Shown here piece by piece: positions 11,374-23,210 of a stretch of DNA of 64,000 nucleotides (position 1 is the stretch's first letter; every line of letters begins with the position of its first letter). The translations under genes were made by a program, and so were the position numbers. The DNA lies in NCBI GenBank assembly GCA_002104905.1, contig MCFE01000058.1, positions 124,001 through 188,000 of the forward strand, given 5' to 3'. The DNA comes from Basidiobolus meristosporus CBS 931.73 (taxonomy: Eukaryota > Basidiobolomycota > Basidiobolomycetes > Basidiobolales > Basidiobolaceae). The notes under the pieces were generated by a model. The model had not been told where the DNA came from. It saw nothing but the letters and a program-made list of their open reading frames with translations, and made no database searches.

Positions 11374-13085
11374 TCACAAAATTAATGTCCCATATATCTG
11401 TTGAAGCTTCAGTTGTACCTTGATTGCCAATTGAATTGACCTATACACATCCCTATACCCTACACTTACATTAAGCCTAGCCCCACACTCAACAAGTAAC
11501 TTCATCAAAATCCACCACTCAATAAGTATTTCTGCTGTAAAGCTCTGGTTCCACAACTTTAGCAGGAACCCAATTGCTTTATGCCACTGTTCATTCACTG
11601 GTTCCCACATGTCCTGGTGTTCAGCTGGCACTGCAAGGTCTAGCACCTCATCTGCCAGTCATCGCAATCAATCCTTGCAAATTCCATTGTGTTTTCTTGA
11701 GCACTGCACTTGAAGAAGTGCTGCAACCTCTTGGTGTGCCTATTAATGTTACAAGGCTCCACTGAAGGCACTGTGATAGTCTTTTGAGCTCTTGATGTTG
11801 TAGCCCTGTTGGTCAGTGAGATCTTCCCTCTGTCAACAATGGAGGATGTGGAGGCTGTGGTAGACAAATTGCCTTTTTCAGCAAACTGATTTACCTTGTT
11901 GGAGTGTAGCTCAACTGGCTGCACTTCCAACTCTAGTGACAACAGCTGTTTTCTTGTTGGTAATTCTTCTTAGCTATGATGGAATTCAGTCTGTTCCTGG
12001 CTTGCAGCATTAATTGGCACTCTTCCAGCTACCTGCCATCTCTTTGATGCTTGTCTGGAGCATTTGGCCCTGCTTGTAACAGGCTCTTGAGGAATCCGCT
12101 TGCTTTTAATCATGGCACCATTGTTCTTCTGCCTTTGACAGTTTTGGCTATTCTTAAGATACTTTCTTAGTATACCAATGCTGGCCCAAAATCCATTTTC
12201 CTGTTTGAATCCAGGATACTGCTCATGGAACAAGTCAAGTGCATTCTGCTTGGCCTTGAGTTGCAGCTGGTCCCATGGTATGCCAGCCTTAAGGTGATGG
12301 CATGCTAGACTTCTGACAGCCTCTTGTATATTAGCCCACTCTTCATTATTGCACTCAAGGGCTTCACAGATCTTGAATGTCTCTTGATTTTTAGGCTTGG
12401 ACATAAGCACCACATTGTCTCCCTCCCACGCTGTGATAGGTTCTTCTGTGGGCCTTATCTTTAGGCACTGTTGTTGTGCTTCAAAGACTGTACAGTGTTC
12501 CTCTGCTGTTACATTGGGAAATAGCTCAATTCTTGGCTGTGACATTGAGCTACTTGAGTTCCTTCTTTGCAGCAAAGGTACTGCTTTCTCTACCTGGGAT
12601 ATTGATTGCTCTACACATATTATCTGCTCATCCTGTTTCTGGACTATATCCTGATTTCTCTGGGCCATTGCATTTATCCTATCAGCCGTTGCACCTAATT
12701 GCTTCATTAATGCTTTGGTATGAGCTGACAACATACTTGCTAATATGGGTGGTGGTGATGTTATCATGGCCACTTGCTGGTCATCAACTGAGGGTACTGC
12801 ATTTGCTACATTCTCATCTGCCTGAGCATAATGGTTGGCCTGTGGCTCCACAGAGGTTCTCAGTTGCCTACTTGACTGAGGGCCTGAGGAGTCCGCATTA
12901 TTACCTTTGATGGGCACACTGTCCACAGGGCCTTTTTTGGATATAGCCCTATTTGTTGCACTGAATGTCAAAGCAAGCTGTTGTCCAACCATTCTTCTGT
13001 TGCCATCAGCAGTGGGATTTGGTTGGGAATCAGATGACTTTGCTTTATTTTTTGGCGGCATATATATGGAAGAGAGTAAAACCAA
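11374..13085 (-). pseudogene. CACTA companion protein, broken by stops
   Basis: The first segment runs from ATG 13,085 (or MPPKNKAK at 13,061) to a stop at 11,970, about 360 residues. It is polar, rich in Gln/Ser, with a predicted coiled-coil-like stretch (AQRNQDIVQKQDEQIICVEQ). A C-terminal block with WDQLQLKAKQNALDLFHEQYPGF is followed by a basic region. After a TAG the reading continues at 11,942-11,640 and 11,646-11,374, with the blocks shared with the fragment at 1067. The gene is divergent from the Tnp2 gene 200 bp away. Function unknown; an accessory DNA-binding protein is possible. Confidence 0.6.
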
Positions 13086-13283
13086 AGGGGAAATAGTGTT
13101 ACATATACATGTGTATGTAGTGCCACAACTTTATTTATAATGTTTACTATGGTAGGTCATCATTGAATCTTACATTCATATAGGTGTAATGTCTCAAATA
13201 CAAGGCTGTCTTAAGTTCACATGAGCATTGGTCAAAAAGTGACATAATAGCATTACATTGCTGAAGGTCAAACTGTTTGCCCC

Positions 13284-14811
13284 ATGGACAAGACTACTTT
13301 GACCCAACACTGCATGAGAACAGAAATAAGACCATGTGGCTATTGTGGCAAGCCCCTCAGCCATGAAGCATGCAGACAGCATAGGAAGTATTACAAGGAT
13401 CATGGCCAGTGTTTTGCCACCCAACTTGTATTTGACCACTCATTGGTGACTACTGTACCAACATTATCTTGCCAGCCAGCTGATACCTCTATATTGGCAC
13501 CTGGCTGTCTTTGTCACCTTGTGCAAACTGAGTCAGGTGAGCTTGTGATGCCTTTTGGCTCACCTCAGCCTTCTGAATATGGCACTCAGAGTGATAGCTC
13601 TGACAAAGAAGGTTCACTGATGTATTTTGAGCCCATCTCCCCTAACAACAGTACCACATATGAGCCTGGTCAAATCTCCATATGCAATGAGACAACATCC
13701 ATTGAAACAAATGCCAAGGATACTTCATGCAGCCAAGTGAGCCCAGTAATCCATCTGCTGGTGAATGATGTAATGTTGTGGCTTGAGAGGTGGCACGTTT
13801 CTACTACTATCAGTAATGGGGGCAGTGAGGATTTATTACTACTTCTTGCCAAAATCATGCCAGGATGCAACTTACCATGTACATGGTATAAGTGGACAAC
13901 CATCATGCGGCTGGCAACATATGATCCAAAGACTGTCCTGGTTCCCACATGTGTTAAAAGTTGCATAGCATTCACATCCAAAAATGCCACCATTGCAACA
14001 TGTCCAAACTGTCAGGAACCCACCACCATTGAGGGAAAACATTGTTCACACTCTGGATATATTCCGGTCATACTCTTGCTGAGGAAGCTGATGCAGTCCA
14101 ACAAATATTGCAAAGCTATACAGTACTGCACTCAGTATCAATCAAGCGCAAACATATCCAATATATTTGATGGTAAACATTACAAATGGCTAAGGAGCAA
14201 GGGCTACTTTGAAGGTATGTATGACCATACCTTAGCTTTAGCACTTGATGGATTCTCATCAAACAAGTACTCTACCAGCAAATCCTGCTGGCCACTGATT
14301 CTCATTATTCTGAATCTGCTGCTCAACCAATGGTAGCAGAGCAATAATCCAATGGTAGTCTCACTAGTAGCTGGGCCTAAATCACCATCTAACCTGGATA
14401 GCTATCTGTATCCATTGCCGGATGAATTTTGTATGCTTTCCAGCAGGATATCAGTAAATAGCTGTCATGTAAAAGCACATATTATTATCTGCATTGGAGA
14501 TACCCCAGCCATCAGTAAGAGAGCAGGTTATTCCAGGAACAACAATTGGTATTGCGGTTGAATATGTGAGATCCTGAGGATTTACTCCATAACTCACACA
14601 CATTATTATTACCCAAGCACCAGCGCTAAGAGCATCATCCTTCCACAGAGAGAACATACAGAAGACAGCATGTAATTGCAGCAAAGTTGGCAAATCTATA
14701 AGCCATTGGCCATAATATGGAATCAATTGGAAACCAGAGATACTTAAGATAGAGGGTATCTGTTGGAGCAAAAGCTTTCCACTGGGAGCAATGCATTTGC
14801 TTTTCAATCAT
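13284..14811 (+). pseudogene. Tnp2-type (Transposase_21, CACTA) transposase, N-terminal part
   Basis: From ATG 13,284 the frame encodes 350 residues. It starts with a cysteine/histidine cluster (RPCGYCGKPLSHEACRQHRK), typical of zinc-binding N-termini of fungal CACTA transposases. A CPNC region follows, then a block resembling Tnp2 (GMYDHTLALALDGFSS, SCWPLILIILNLLLNQW). After a stop at 14,336 the same reading continues (VSLVAGPKSPSNLDSYLYPL, IICIGDTPAISKRAGY) to about 14,560, with decayed continuation to 14,811. These blocks match the family order: DGF, CWP, GPK, then GD-P. The C-terminal part lies beyond the Harbinger insertion or is lost. Confidence 0.7.
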
Positions 14812-16141
14812 AGGCTTGTTCTGTTGGATAGTGCCAGATAGTGCCAGCCTGTTTATAGTGCTGGATCAATCTAGCACTATCTGGCACTATAATTTCTACC
14901 ATCATGCCAGTGGTAGGTTATAGTTACTGGCAATTGTACTCAATTTTACTTATGTTGCTCAGAGTAGTGCTTTCCTTGCTGTATTTACTCTTCATAATGC
15001 TCCAGACACATTTCTCTCAGTGGATGTCTTCTTGTATGAATATACTGTGCATTGATAAGTATCTTAATTACTTTACCTATTCTGCTATTTTCTCCTATAT
15101 ATGACTTTCCTCTGTATTTACCTGCCAATATGCTGAATATCTTCAGGTATCCAAATGTGTGCTCTACCCTCACTCTGAAATGATTAAATATCTCATTATT
15201 GAGCTTCTGCTTCCTGCTAAGCACACCATTCCTTGGCTTCCTATAAGCTTTAATACATCCTAATCTCTGACAATCCTCTCCTATATAAGCTATGTCTGCC
15301 ACACATTTCTCTGCTCTACTGAATTCTGGATGATTCTCTACCCAGTGTGCTTTATCATGCCTACTTTCAGCAAATGGCCCACTAAACCAGATGATGTTAC
15401 CCTCAATGTCTGACAGTGCTTGAAAGTTCACACAGTGTGCCTTGTACTTGCCAGAATAAAAGTGCCTCTGCCCTCTAGAAGGTCTGTTAATCCTGACTGG
15501 GAAGGTATCCAAAATACTCCTTATATGGAACCTGTTGCTGAACACTCTGGGATATGGAAGTTTATTGGAGCTTCTAAACCTAGTGCTCCAAGCATGCTCT
15601 AAGTCATGCATACCCTCTGCAAGGTAGTTCCCCATTGCTGTCAGCTGAGAATGAAAGCTTCTAGGACTTTTGTTGCCATGGATGGTAGGATGAAGCCTTG
15701 TAGGTCAATAGCTCTTGTAATAGCAGAGAAGCTTAACAAGGGATCTCCTTGAGTAGATTGGGGTAGATGGACCACAGTACTTAGTATAGATCTCCTCTAG
15801 TGTGTCAAAAGGAAGTCCAGTAGTAGTGATGGGATTGAAGAGAAAAGACCATTCTGATGAGTAAGTCATATTAAAGTTGGAAAAGATTGCGCTGAGATGA
15901 TTTGAGTTGATTTGGCACAATCAGCTTTATTTATCAGACTTTCCATGCATTATGATTAAATCTCCATCAATTGTCATGTATCCCATCATTATGGTGCAAA
16001 AATCATCTTCAAACAGTGACTGGGTAGTTTTATTGATGTTTTACTTACATATCTATAATCAAATAGGAAATCTGTGATTGATGTGATCTGATCTGTGTCA
16101 ATGCAATCTAAGATGCATTATGCATAATATATTGAAAATTC
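14812..16141. mobile_element. Harbinger-like element copy 2, left part
   Basis: The end AGGCTTGTTCTGTTGG differs at a few bases from copy 1. The sequence follows copy 1 through the transposase gene and central region until Copia B interrupts it after 16,141. The right part is 20,828-22,884. CpG sites of copy 1 are largely TG or CA here, so this copy looks older. Confidence 0.88.
14985..15869 (-). pseudogene. DDE_4-type transposase copy 2, one nonsense codon
   Basis: The frame from ATG 15,869 is homologous over its whole length to 6003-6887. It keeps the ILDTFPVRINRP, GPFAESRHDKA, VADIAYIGEDC and VRVEHTFGYLKIF blocks. A TGA at 15,705-15,707 replaces a Cys codon of copy 1 (KNYCPT), splitting the N-terminal 54 residues from the DDE core. 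The inactivating codons of the two copies are at different places, so each copy preserves the residue lost in the other. Confidence 0.85.
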
Positions 16142-16499
16142 TGTTGTAAGAGTCCTGGAGATATTGGTAGTGATTGGGAGAACAAGTAGGTTATGTGGTT
16201 TTCACTTAATGATTTATTGAATGTAAAAGTGGTATTTATACTTTTACCTGGTCTTGGCATTACAAACACGTAGAATAAGTTAAGGAAGGTCCCAAGAGCA
16301 TGTGTGCAAAGTTTGGGGCTATTTGGACAACTTTGAGAATTTCATGTTCTGGGTACCTGGTATTTTGGTGAAAATATTCTAAGTAAATCCCAACAAGGAA
16401 TTTGGTCAGTATTCTCTAGGATTTGAAGGTAATGATCTAAGTGACTAAGTTAGGTGAATATTTAGGCGGAATTACAAACTTTTACAACACTCCCACTCA
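16142..16499 (-). repeat. 3' LTR of Copia B
   Basis: This 358-bp LTR ends at TTACAACA (16,492-16,499). It is followed, on the minus strand reading inward, by the purine tract that primes plus-strand synthesis. Confidence 0.93.
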
Positions 16500-16500
16500 G

Positions 16501-19500
16501 CTAAATGTACATACTGACTAGTCCTAATTTTGACCTAAGTTATTCAAACTTGTTTCTAGCTAATGGTTTGGTAAATATGTCTGCAATCATTTCATCTGTA
16601 GGAAAGTAAACTAAGCTAACTAAGTTATTCTCTATAGCTTCATGTATGAAATGATGTCTAATATCTATGTGCTTGGTTCTAGCATGAAAAGTTGGACTTC
16701 TACCTAATTGTATACATCCTTGATTATCTTGAAATAAAGTACTAGGCATTTTTTGACATAGACCTAAATCTCTAAACAGCTTTCTTAACCACATGCTTCT
16801 TTTGTAGCTTCACAGGCTGCCATGTACTCTGCCTCTGTGGTAGAAAGTGCTACAGTTGGTTGCTTTCTTGAATTCCATGAAATTGCTCCTTTACAGTAAA
16901 GAAAGGTGTAACCTGTGGTGAATCTTCTGTCTTCTAAATTTTGACCCCAATCAGCATTAGAGTATCCCACAAGATCTTGTTCTGAGTCCTTATAAGTGTA
17001 TCTTAAGCAAATATCAGCAGTTCCTTTTAGGTATCTGAAAATCCGCTTAACTGCTGCAATACAATCAGATCCAAAGTTCTGATTATGTTGGCTGACAACT
17101 CCCACTGAATATGAGATATCTGGACATGTTCCAAGCATGATATACATCAGACTGCCAATCATAGATTGATAAGGAAAGTCAGGGCTTTCAGATGGCACTA
17201 AGCTCTCTTGATTTGGTTGCGTTTTGACCAAGTTAAGGTTTGTCTCCATTGGGGTAGCTGCCGGTTTACAGTCTTCCATTTTGTACTTCTTTAGTATATC
17301 TTGAATATACTTGGATTGGCTTAGGGTAATAGTCTTGGTACTTCTGTCTATGGAGAAGTTAATCCCTAAGTAGTCACTAAGTTCTCCTAAATCAGACATC
17401 TTGAACTCCTTAGATAGGCTGGATTTAGTCTCTTCCAATGTTTCTAGGTTATTGGCGGCTATAATAAGATCATCCACATGTAGAGCTAATAGAACTGGAC
17501 TTGCTCTATCTGGCTTATAGTATATACTATAGTTAGCATTACTTCTTTTGAAACTCAAGGATTCCAAATAAGAATCTATCTTGCAATTCCAGGCTCTCGG
17601 TGATTGTTTGAGATCATTTAGTGACTTTTTAAGCTTGCAGACCAAATGGGGGTTATCTTGGTCAATAAACCCATCAGCCTTGTCCATATACACGTCCTCA
17701 TCAAGTTCTCTATTCAAAAATGCAGTTTTTACATCCATTTGATGAATAAAAAACTTATATTTGGCTGCAATAGCTAATATTAATCTGATGGAATTAAACT
17801 TGGCTACCAGTGCAAAGGTCTCAGTATAGTCAAGTCCTTTTGTTTGAGAGTATCCTTTGGCTACAAGTCTTGCTTTGTATCTTTCAATTGTACCATCAGC
17901 CTTGTATTTTGTCTTGAAGACCCATCTGCATCCAATTGATTTTTGGTTGATTGGTAATTTGACTAAGTCCCAAGTTTGATTGTCCATCAGGGCCTGATAT
18001 TCCTCAGTCATTGCATTTCTCCAAAACTTTGTCTGAGGGCTATTTAGGGCCACTTTTACAGTCTGGGGCTCATCAATATGGACTGAATAGGCATAGGCTA
18101 AGTTTGTACCCTCATTGATATAGTAATTTGGACTATTTCATGTCCAATTGGATCTCCAGGCATTTGATACTGGAATGATCACTTCTGGGATATTCCTGGG
18201 CACTGATTTTGGCTAAAACATGGTTGTAGAGTCCTCTGGAGTGCAAAAATTTTCATTGTTTTGTACTGATTCAATCCTGACAATTGATGGACTTGAGATC
18301 AAATTTTTGTCATCATCTGATGTCATTTTTTGTGAAAATTTTGAATTTTCATCAACTAACACTTCCCTGGACTTGATCAGCCTCTTTGCTTTGGTATTGT
18401 AGAGTCTGTATGCCTTACTCTCATTGCAGTAGCCCAAAAATATGCATTTTACACTTTTTGGCTTAAATTTTGACTGATTTCCGGCCAGTTTTTTGGCAAA
18501 TGCTGTACACCCAAATATTCCTAGATGTTCTGCACTTGGTCTGTATCCACACCATGCTTCAAATGGAGTAGAATCACAAAGTATTCTGTTATAACTCCTA
18601 TTTTTAAGATATACAGCAGTGGCACCTGATTCCGCCCAAAAATTATAGGATAATTTTTGATCATGGATCATAGATCTTGCCATATCAATTATTGATCTGT
18701 TAGCTCATTCTGCTACTCCATTTTGCTGTGGGGAGTATGGTACAGTAGTCTCTTGCTTTATCCCATGAATTTTGCAGAAGTGGATGAAGAGTTTTGAGGT
18801 ACATACTCCACCATTGTGAGAGTGTATTTTCTTGATTTTTCACCAGTCTCTCTCTCAACCATGGCTTTAAGCTCCCTGAGCTTAGACAGAGCTTCTTCCT
18901 TTCTCTCTATGAAGTAGACCCATGAGTATCTTGTATAATCATCAATAAAAGTAATTAAATACTTCATCCCGCTTAAGGATAAATTTTGCATAGGTCCACA
19001 CAGATCTGAGTGAATTAGATCTAATTTTTTCTTAGTTTTGATTATCCCAGAGCTCTTGAACAGTTTTCTTGCTTGTTTCCCATATATGCAGGCTTCACAG
19101 TGCTTCAAATTAGCTGGGGGATCAATTTTCACTCCAGAATTAGCTGTTCTTTGATCATTTTGTGCAAATAATCAAAATTGATGTGCCCAAATCTCCTGTG
19201 CCAAAGCATTGGTGTTTCTTCATTTAAGTTACTTATATTGGCTTCCAGATATGATGGAATATAAGTCAACTTGTATAGATTCTGATCTCTAATGCCCAAA
19301 GCAATACGGGCACCATTTTGATCAGTGATCCTGTATCCAGAATTGTCAAAGCTGAAACTGAGTCCTTCTGCTGTGGCCTTGCTTACAGAGAGTAGGTTCT
19401 TGGCTATTTCTGGTACATAGAGTACTTCTTTAAAGATCAGTGTATGACTTCCTTCACTGCTTCTTAGGTTTACTTGGATAGTTCCTTCTCCCACTGCATC

Positions 19501-20469
19501 AAGTGTTCTATTGTCACCCATGAAAACCTTCTTAATTGGAAGATTTTGATATTGGGTAAGAAGTTCTTTTTGGTGTGTAAAGTGTTGAGAAGCTCCAGAG
19601 TCAATATACCACGTCTGAGAATCCTTGTTTGTGGTCATATTTAGTGCAGATATGAATAGTCTATTTTCAGTTGTTGCAGCATTTCCATATTCAGGCTTCT
19701 TTTGCTGATTATCTTTCTTTTTGAGACACCGGTCTGATGTTTGTCCTTTCCATTTGCAGTAGTTACAAAACAGGTTGCTGTTGCCTTTGTTGGGTTTTGG
19801 GTACCTCCTTTGTTGGTTATCATTGCTTATTAAAGCATTTTCTTCTTCCTTCTTATTGGCGCTTGTTTTTCTTAATTCTTCATCTAGGAGCCTTCCATAT
19901 ACATAATTTAAGGTCAAAACTTCAGTTCTGGACTCTAGGGCTGATACAAGACCCTGAAACCTGTCTGTTAGGCTATTCAGGATGGTAACTATCACATCCT
20001 CATCAGTAGTTTGTACGCCTACAGATTCCATATCATCTACCAGCAGGGTAATTCTGTTAATTAGATTTTTCATTTCTTCTCCTGGCAGCATCTTTGTAGT
20101 AAAGAATTTTTGTCTGAGATACATCTTCTTGGCAGCTGAACATGACTGGTAGGTGTCTTCTAATGCTTTCCAGGCATTCTCTGCAGTTTTTGCTCTTGAG
20201 CATTGAATTAGCAATTTGTCCTTGACATTAAGGCAAATGCAGTTAAAGGCACTTTGTTCTTTCTTCTGGTACTTTAAGGCTTCCTCTCCCACGTTTTTAG
20301 GAGGGCAATCTTCTCCCATGACAATATCCCAAAGGCCTCTTTCTTGTAGCAGCTTCTTCATCTTCACCTTCCACATTTGGTAGTTTGATCCATCCAACTT
20401 TTCAGCATAGGGAAAAATTCCAGTAATAGCAGTAGTAGACATTGCAGAGAGTGAGAGCTTGGGGCTCAT
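16501..20469 (-). pseudogene. Copia B gag-pol polyprotein, few frameshifts
   Basis: From ATG 20,469 the frame is open for 446 residues: Gag with a knuckle lacking its His (CNYCKWKGQTSDRC), protease WYIDSGASQHFT, and the start of integrase (LWHRRFGHINFDYL). One T missing near 19,133, relative to copy A, shifts the frame. The integrase continues (CEACIYGKQAR, IDDYTRYSWVYF), shifts again near 18,840 and carries a TGA near 18,705 (AE*ANRS). The RT is nearly intact from 18,053 (YKARLVAKGYSQTKGLDYTETFA, LHVDDLIIA), followed by RNase H (STTEAEYMA) and a stop at 16,501. Length and order are typical for Copia, about 1300 codons. Confidence 0.92.
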
Positions 20470-20473
20470 AACC

Positions 20474-20822
20474 TGCTGTAAGAGTCTTGGAGATATTGGA
20501 AGTGATTGGGAGAACAAGTAGATTATGTGGTTTTCACTTAATGATTTATTGAATGTAAAAGTGGTATTTATACTTTTACCTGGTCTTGGCATTACAAACA
20601 TGTAGAATAGGTCAAGGAAGGTCCCAAGAACATGTGTGCATAGTTTGGGGCTGTTTGGACAACTTTGAGAATTTTCATGTTCTGGGTACCTGGTTTTTTG
20701 GTGAAAATATTCTAAGTAAATCCCAACAAGGAATTTGGTCAGTATTCTCTAGGATTTGAAGGTAATGATCTAAGTGACTAAGTTAGGTGATTATTTAGGT
20801 GGAATTATAAATTTTTACAACA
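20474..20822 (-). repeat. 5' LTR of Copia B
   Basis: A 349-bp LTR. On the minus strand it runs from TGTTGTAAAAATT at 20,822 to TTACAGCA at 20,474. The primer binding site (20,462-20,473) abuts its inner end. Confidence 0.93.
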
Positions 20823-20827
20823 AATTC

Positions 20828-22884
20828 AGCAATCACATTAGTTTTCATATATATTTCATATAAGAACAGGTTTATGCCAATACACCACTGTATAAGTATC
20901 CAAATCTGTCATTATAGTCCTTATACCAAGTCTGAACTCATCTTTAGTTCAACCCAGACAAAACCCATCCCCCTGCTCACAAGCATTGTCCGGACTGGAA
21001 AAAGCAATGTTGGAACTGTTTGAGTTCTTGCCAAATGATTTCAGTATGGCCCAAGTGTCTATGATGAGCCTTTATACAGATATTTGAGCACTGCCCATTT
21101 ATCTAGCAGAACTAGGTACCTCAGAGAGTTGACAGAGATGGAAGAACCTGAGTAAAAAGCTGTGGCATGAGTTCTACATCAAGATGCCAGCAGATGTATG
21201 TAAGAAGATATATAACAAGACAAGTATTGGAATCAAGAATGAGCTGAGAGTGAGGGGATTTGATGAGGAAGCCATGCGGGAACAATTTTGCATGCAATTT
21301 GCACAGTACGGGCTGGACATGTCTGTTTATGCCTCAACTTTGGGAACCAAAGAGATTTTGAATGAGTTATTGCCTCAAATGACCAATGTGTTACATGATA
21401 TATTAGTAGAGCTAAGTGGCTTCCAACAGCAATAAACACAGGACTCATCCAGGTAACAGTTGCAAAGTATTAGGCAGAGGGTAAGTGAATACCTTGAGGA
21501 ATCAGAAGGTGAGCTACAAGAGGAGGAATACAGACCACAAGCAACATTATCTAGATTGCACCAGCATGCCTTGCTGGATTCCTTACCATCCCTTGCAACT
21601 TCAGCGCACCAGCGCATGTCAGTCCAAACTACACCAACACCCTTCACAAGAGCACCCCACATTGACTCAACATGTATTGGGTCAATGCGCACGCTTTGGA
21701 GCAGAACCACCAGAACCCACCAAACTGCTCAAAAAGACACAAGTCTTTGGAACAGGCCAAGTTGCATCAACAAGCAGCATCACATCAAACTCAGCCAAGG
21801 GTCATGCCAGCGCATCAAGTTGCGTCTGCACGTGCCCTTACACTTGACCATCAGCAAGTTTCTTCTGGTGGACTGACGGATGATGACCCACAGGAAGTGC
21901 CTCCACCACCAGAGCCTTAGGCAAGTAAAAGAACGTGCCACCGTGTAGCACTGCAGGCCGGCTTAGTTGCATCATCTGGAGCAATTCAGCATGGCCAAGC
22001 TGCAGCATTGCACTCATCAACTAGGAGGCAAAATACTGACTACAAATACACAAGTAGCCAAGAGGATAGTCAACAAGAAAGTAGTTTAGGTGTGCAAAGT
22101 GAATCATTACCAAAGGCTTCAGTAGTAATCCCTGTGAGAAAAAAGCCTAGGAGAAGATGATGCAATTACATTGAATTGCTATTATTTGTAAAGATCCAAA
22201 CAATGCATTTTTTTTTGCAATCCGCATCAAGCCATTGCAAATCAGTGATCACTAAATTTTTGATATGAGCAATATCAAGGTTGTCTCAAATTTGAGACAG
22301 GACCCCTATAAATAAACACCCTGCATATGTATACATCATCTGTGGCACCAGTGCAGCCATTTGATCTGATTTGCACCCATTCAATTGATTGCATGCTAGC
22401 TATGACACCTTGTCCAATCACTATGATCAGGGATTCACTTGCTTAATGGGCAAAATGGGATATTTGAAGGCAAATTAGGTAGCTTGTGTATTGGTCAAAG
22501 AGCCAATTGGGGGCTGAAAGCTTCTGGATACTTTTGGACCAATTAACCACTGAGATACCATCCAATTGGAGTGATGGTAACCAAAATGGTAAGTATCAGT
22601 GTTGTTTATAGTGTGATATGCATTTATTTCCATTTACATTAAAGAAACATATCCAATTACTGGATTTTATCTACCATAATAGCAGTATCCAATTGCGCAT
22701 GTGATGCAAACATTACAAGTGGGCACAATCATTTGTGCCAACCTCATTGTGCAAGATTGTCCCACATGGTGCAAAATTGTCCAAGAGCAATCCTGCCTAC
22801 TGGTAGCTACAATATTGCTCCCAATTGTTCTTAGAGACTGCCAATTGCACTGCATGCCCTGGCATGGTACAATGGAACAAGTCT
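20828..22884. mobile_element. Harbinger-like element copy 2, right part
   Basis: The sequence resumes at the same point as copy 1 (near 7158) and follows it to the terminal inverted repeat ATGGAACAAGTCT, ending at 22,884. It contains the decayed second ORF and the 3' flank with the direct motif AGGTTGTCTCA seen in both copies. Confidence 0.88.
21007..22160 (+). pseudogene. Second Harbinger ORF, copy 2, decayed
   Basis: Homologous to 7340-8497. In-frame stops (for example the TGA in TTTGAGCACTG near 21,087, TAA near 21,433 and TAG near 21,918) break it. Intact-looking stretches remain at 21,184-21,435 (KKIYNKTSIGIKNELRVRGF) and at the basic C-terminus (KKPRRR-equivalent). Most differences from copy 1 are CG to TG or CA. 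Confidence 0.85.
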
Positions 22885-23210
22885 AATTTTGCTATACTGA
22901 TGACCAAGTTATACATGGGGCATTTCAAGCTTAATGAGCCCATTGAGATACTGGCAAAATTTGAAAGAATTGGCAATACATTACAGAGTATCCACTATCC
23001 TCAGTACTTCTCACTGGCTCCAATGAATATTCATATGCATACGCAACAATACAAATGCAAAGATGGGATGAGCTGGATATGAATTTATTCAAGTGATTTT
23101 CTGAAGCCATTCCTACCAAGAGTATATTGGTAGCATTGGGAGTCATATGTGGACACTGTATGAATATTTATTAAGAGGATCACCAATGCCAACTTGATAT
23201 ATCTACAGCA
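22885..23210 (+). mobile_element. CACTA-like element copy 2, right part
   Basis: This resumes the CACTA sequence after Harbinger copy 2. It is similar to the reverse complement of about 780-1000. A frame LTKLYMGHFKLNEPIEILAKFERIG matches the copy 1 frame LTKLYIGQLKLNEPFEKPE. It probably belongs to the distal Tnp2 region. Cut at about 23,210 by Copia copy C. Confidence 0.55.

Larger units (their letters stand above)
11346..14811. mobile_element. CACTA-like element copy 2, left part
   Basis: Two divergent genes share a promoter region at 13,086-13,283: a companion gene leftward and a Tnp2-type transposase rightward. The element is interrupted at 14,812 by Harbinger copy 2 and resumes at 22,885. 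Comparison with the uninterrupted copy 1 (around 1005) shows the original joint and indicates an imperfect 3-bp duplication (CAT/AAT). No terminal CACTA motif was identified at either end. Confidence 0.65.
16142..20822 (-). mobile_element. Copia LTR retrotransposon copy B, full length
   Basis: The 4681-bp element lies on the minus strand inside Harbinger copy 2. The 3' LTR is 16,142-16,499 and the 5' LTR 20,474-20,822, flanked by the 5-bp duplication AATTC (16,137-16,141 and 20,823-20,827). The uninterrupted target GAAAATTCAACAATC is present in Harbinger copy 1 near 7153. Polypurine tract and primer site are both in place. It is the most complete coding copy in the window. Confidence 0.96.
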
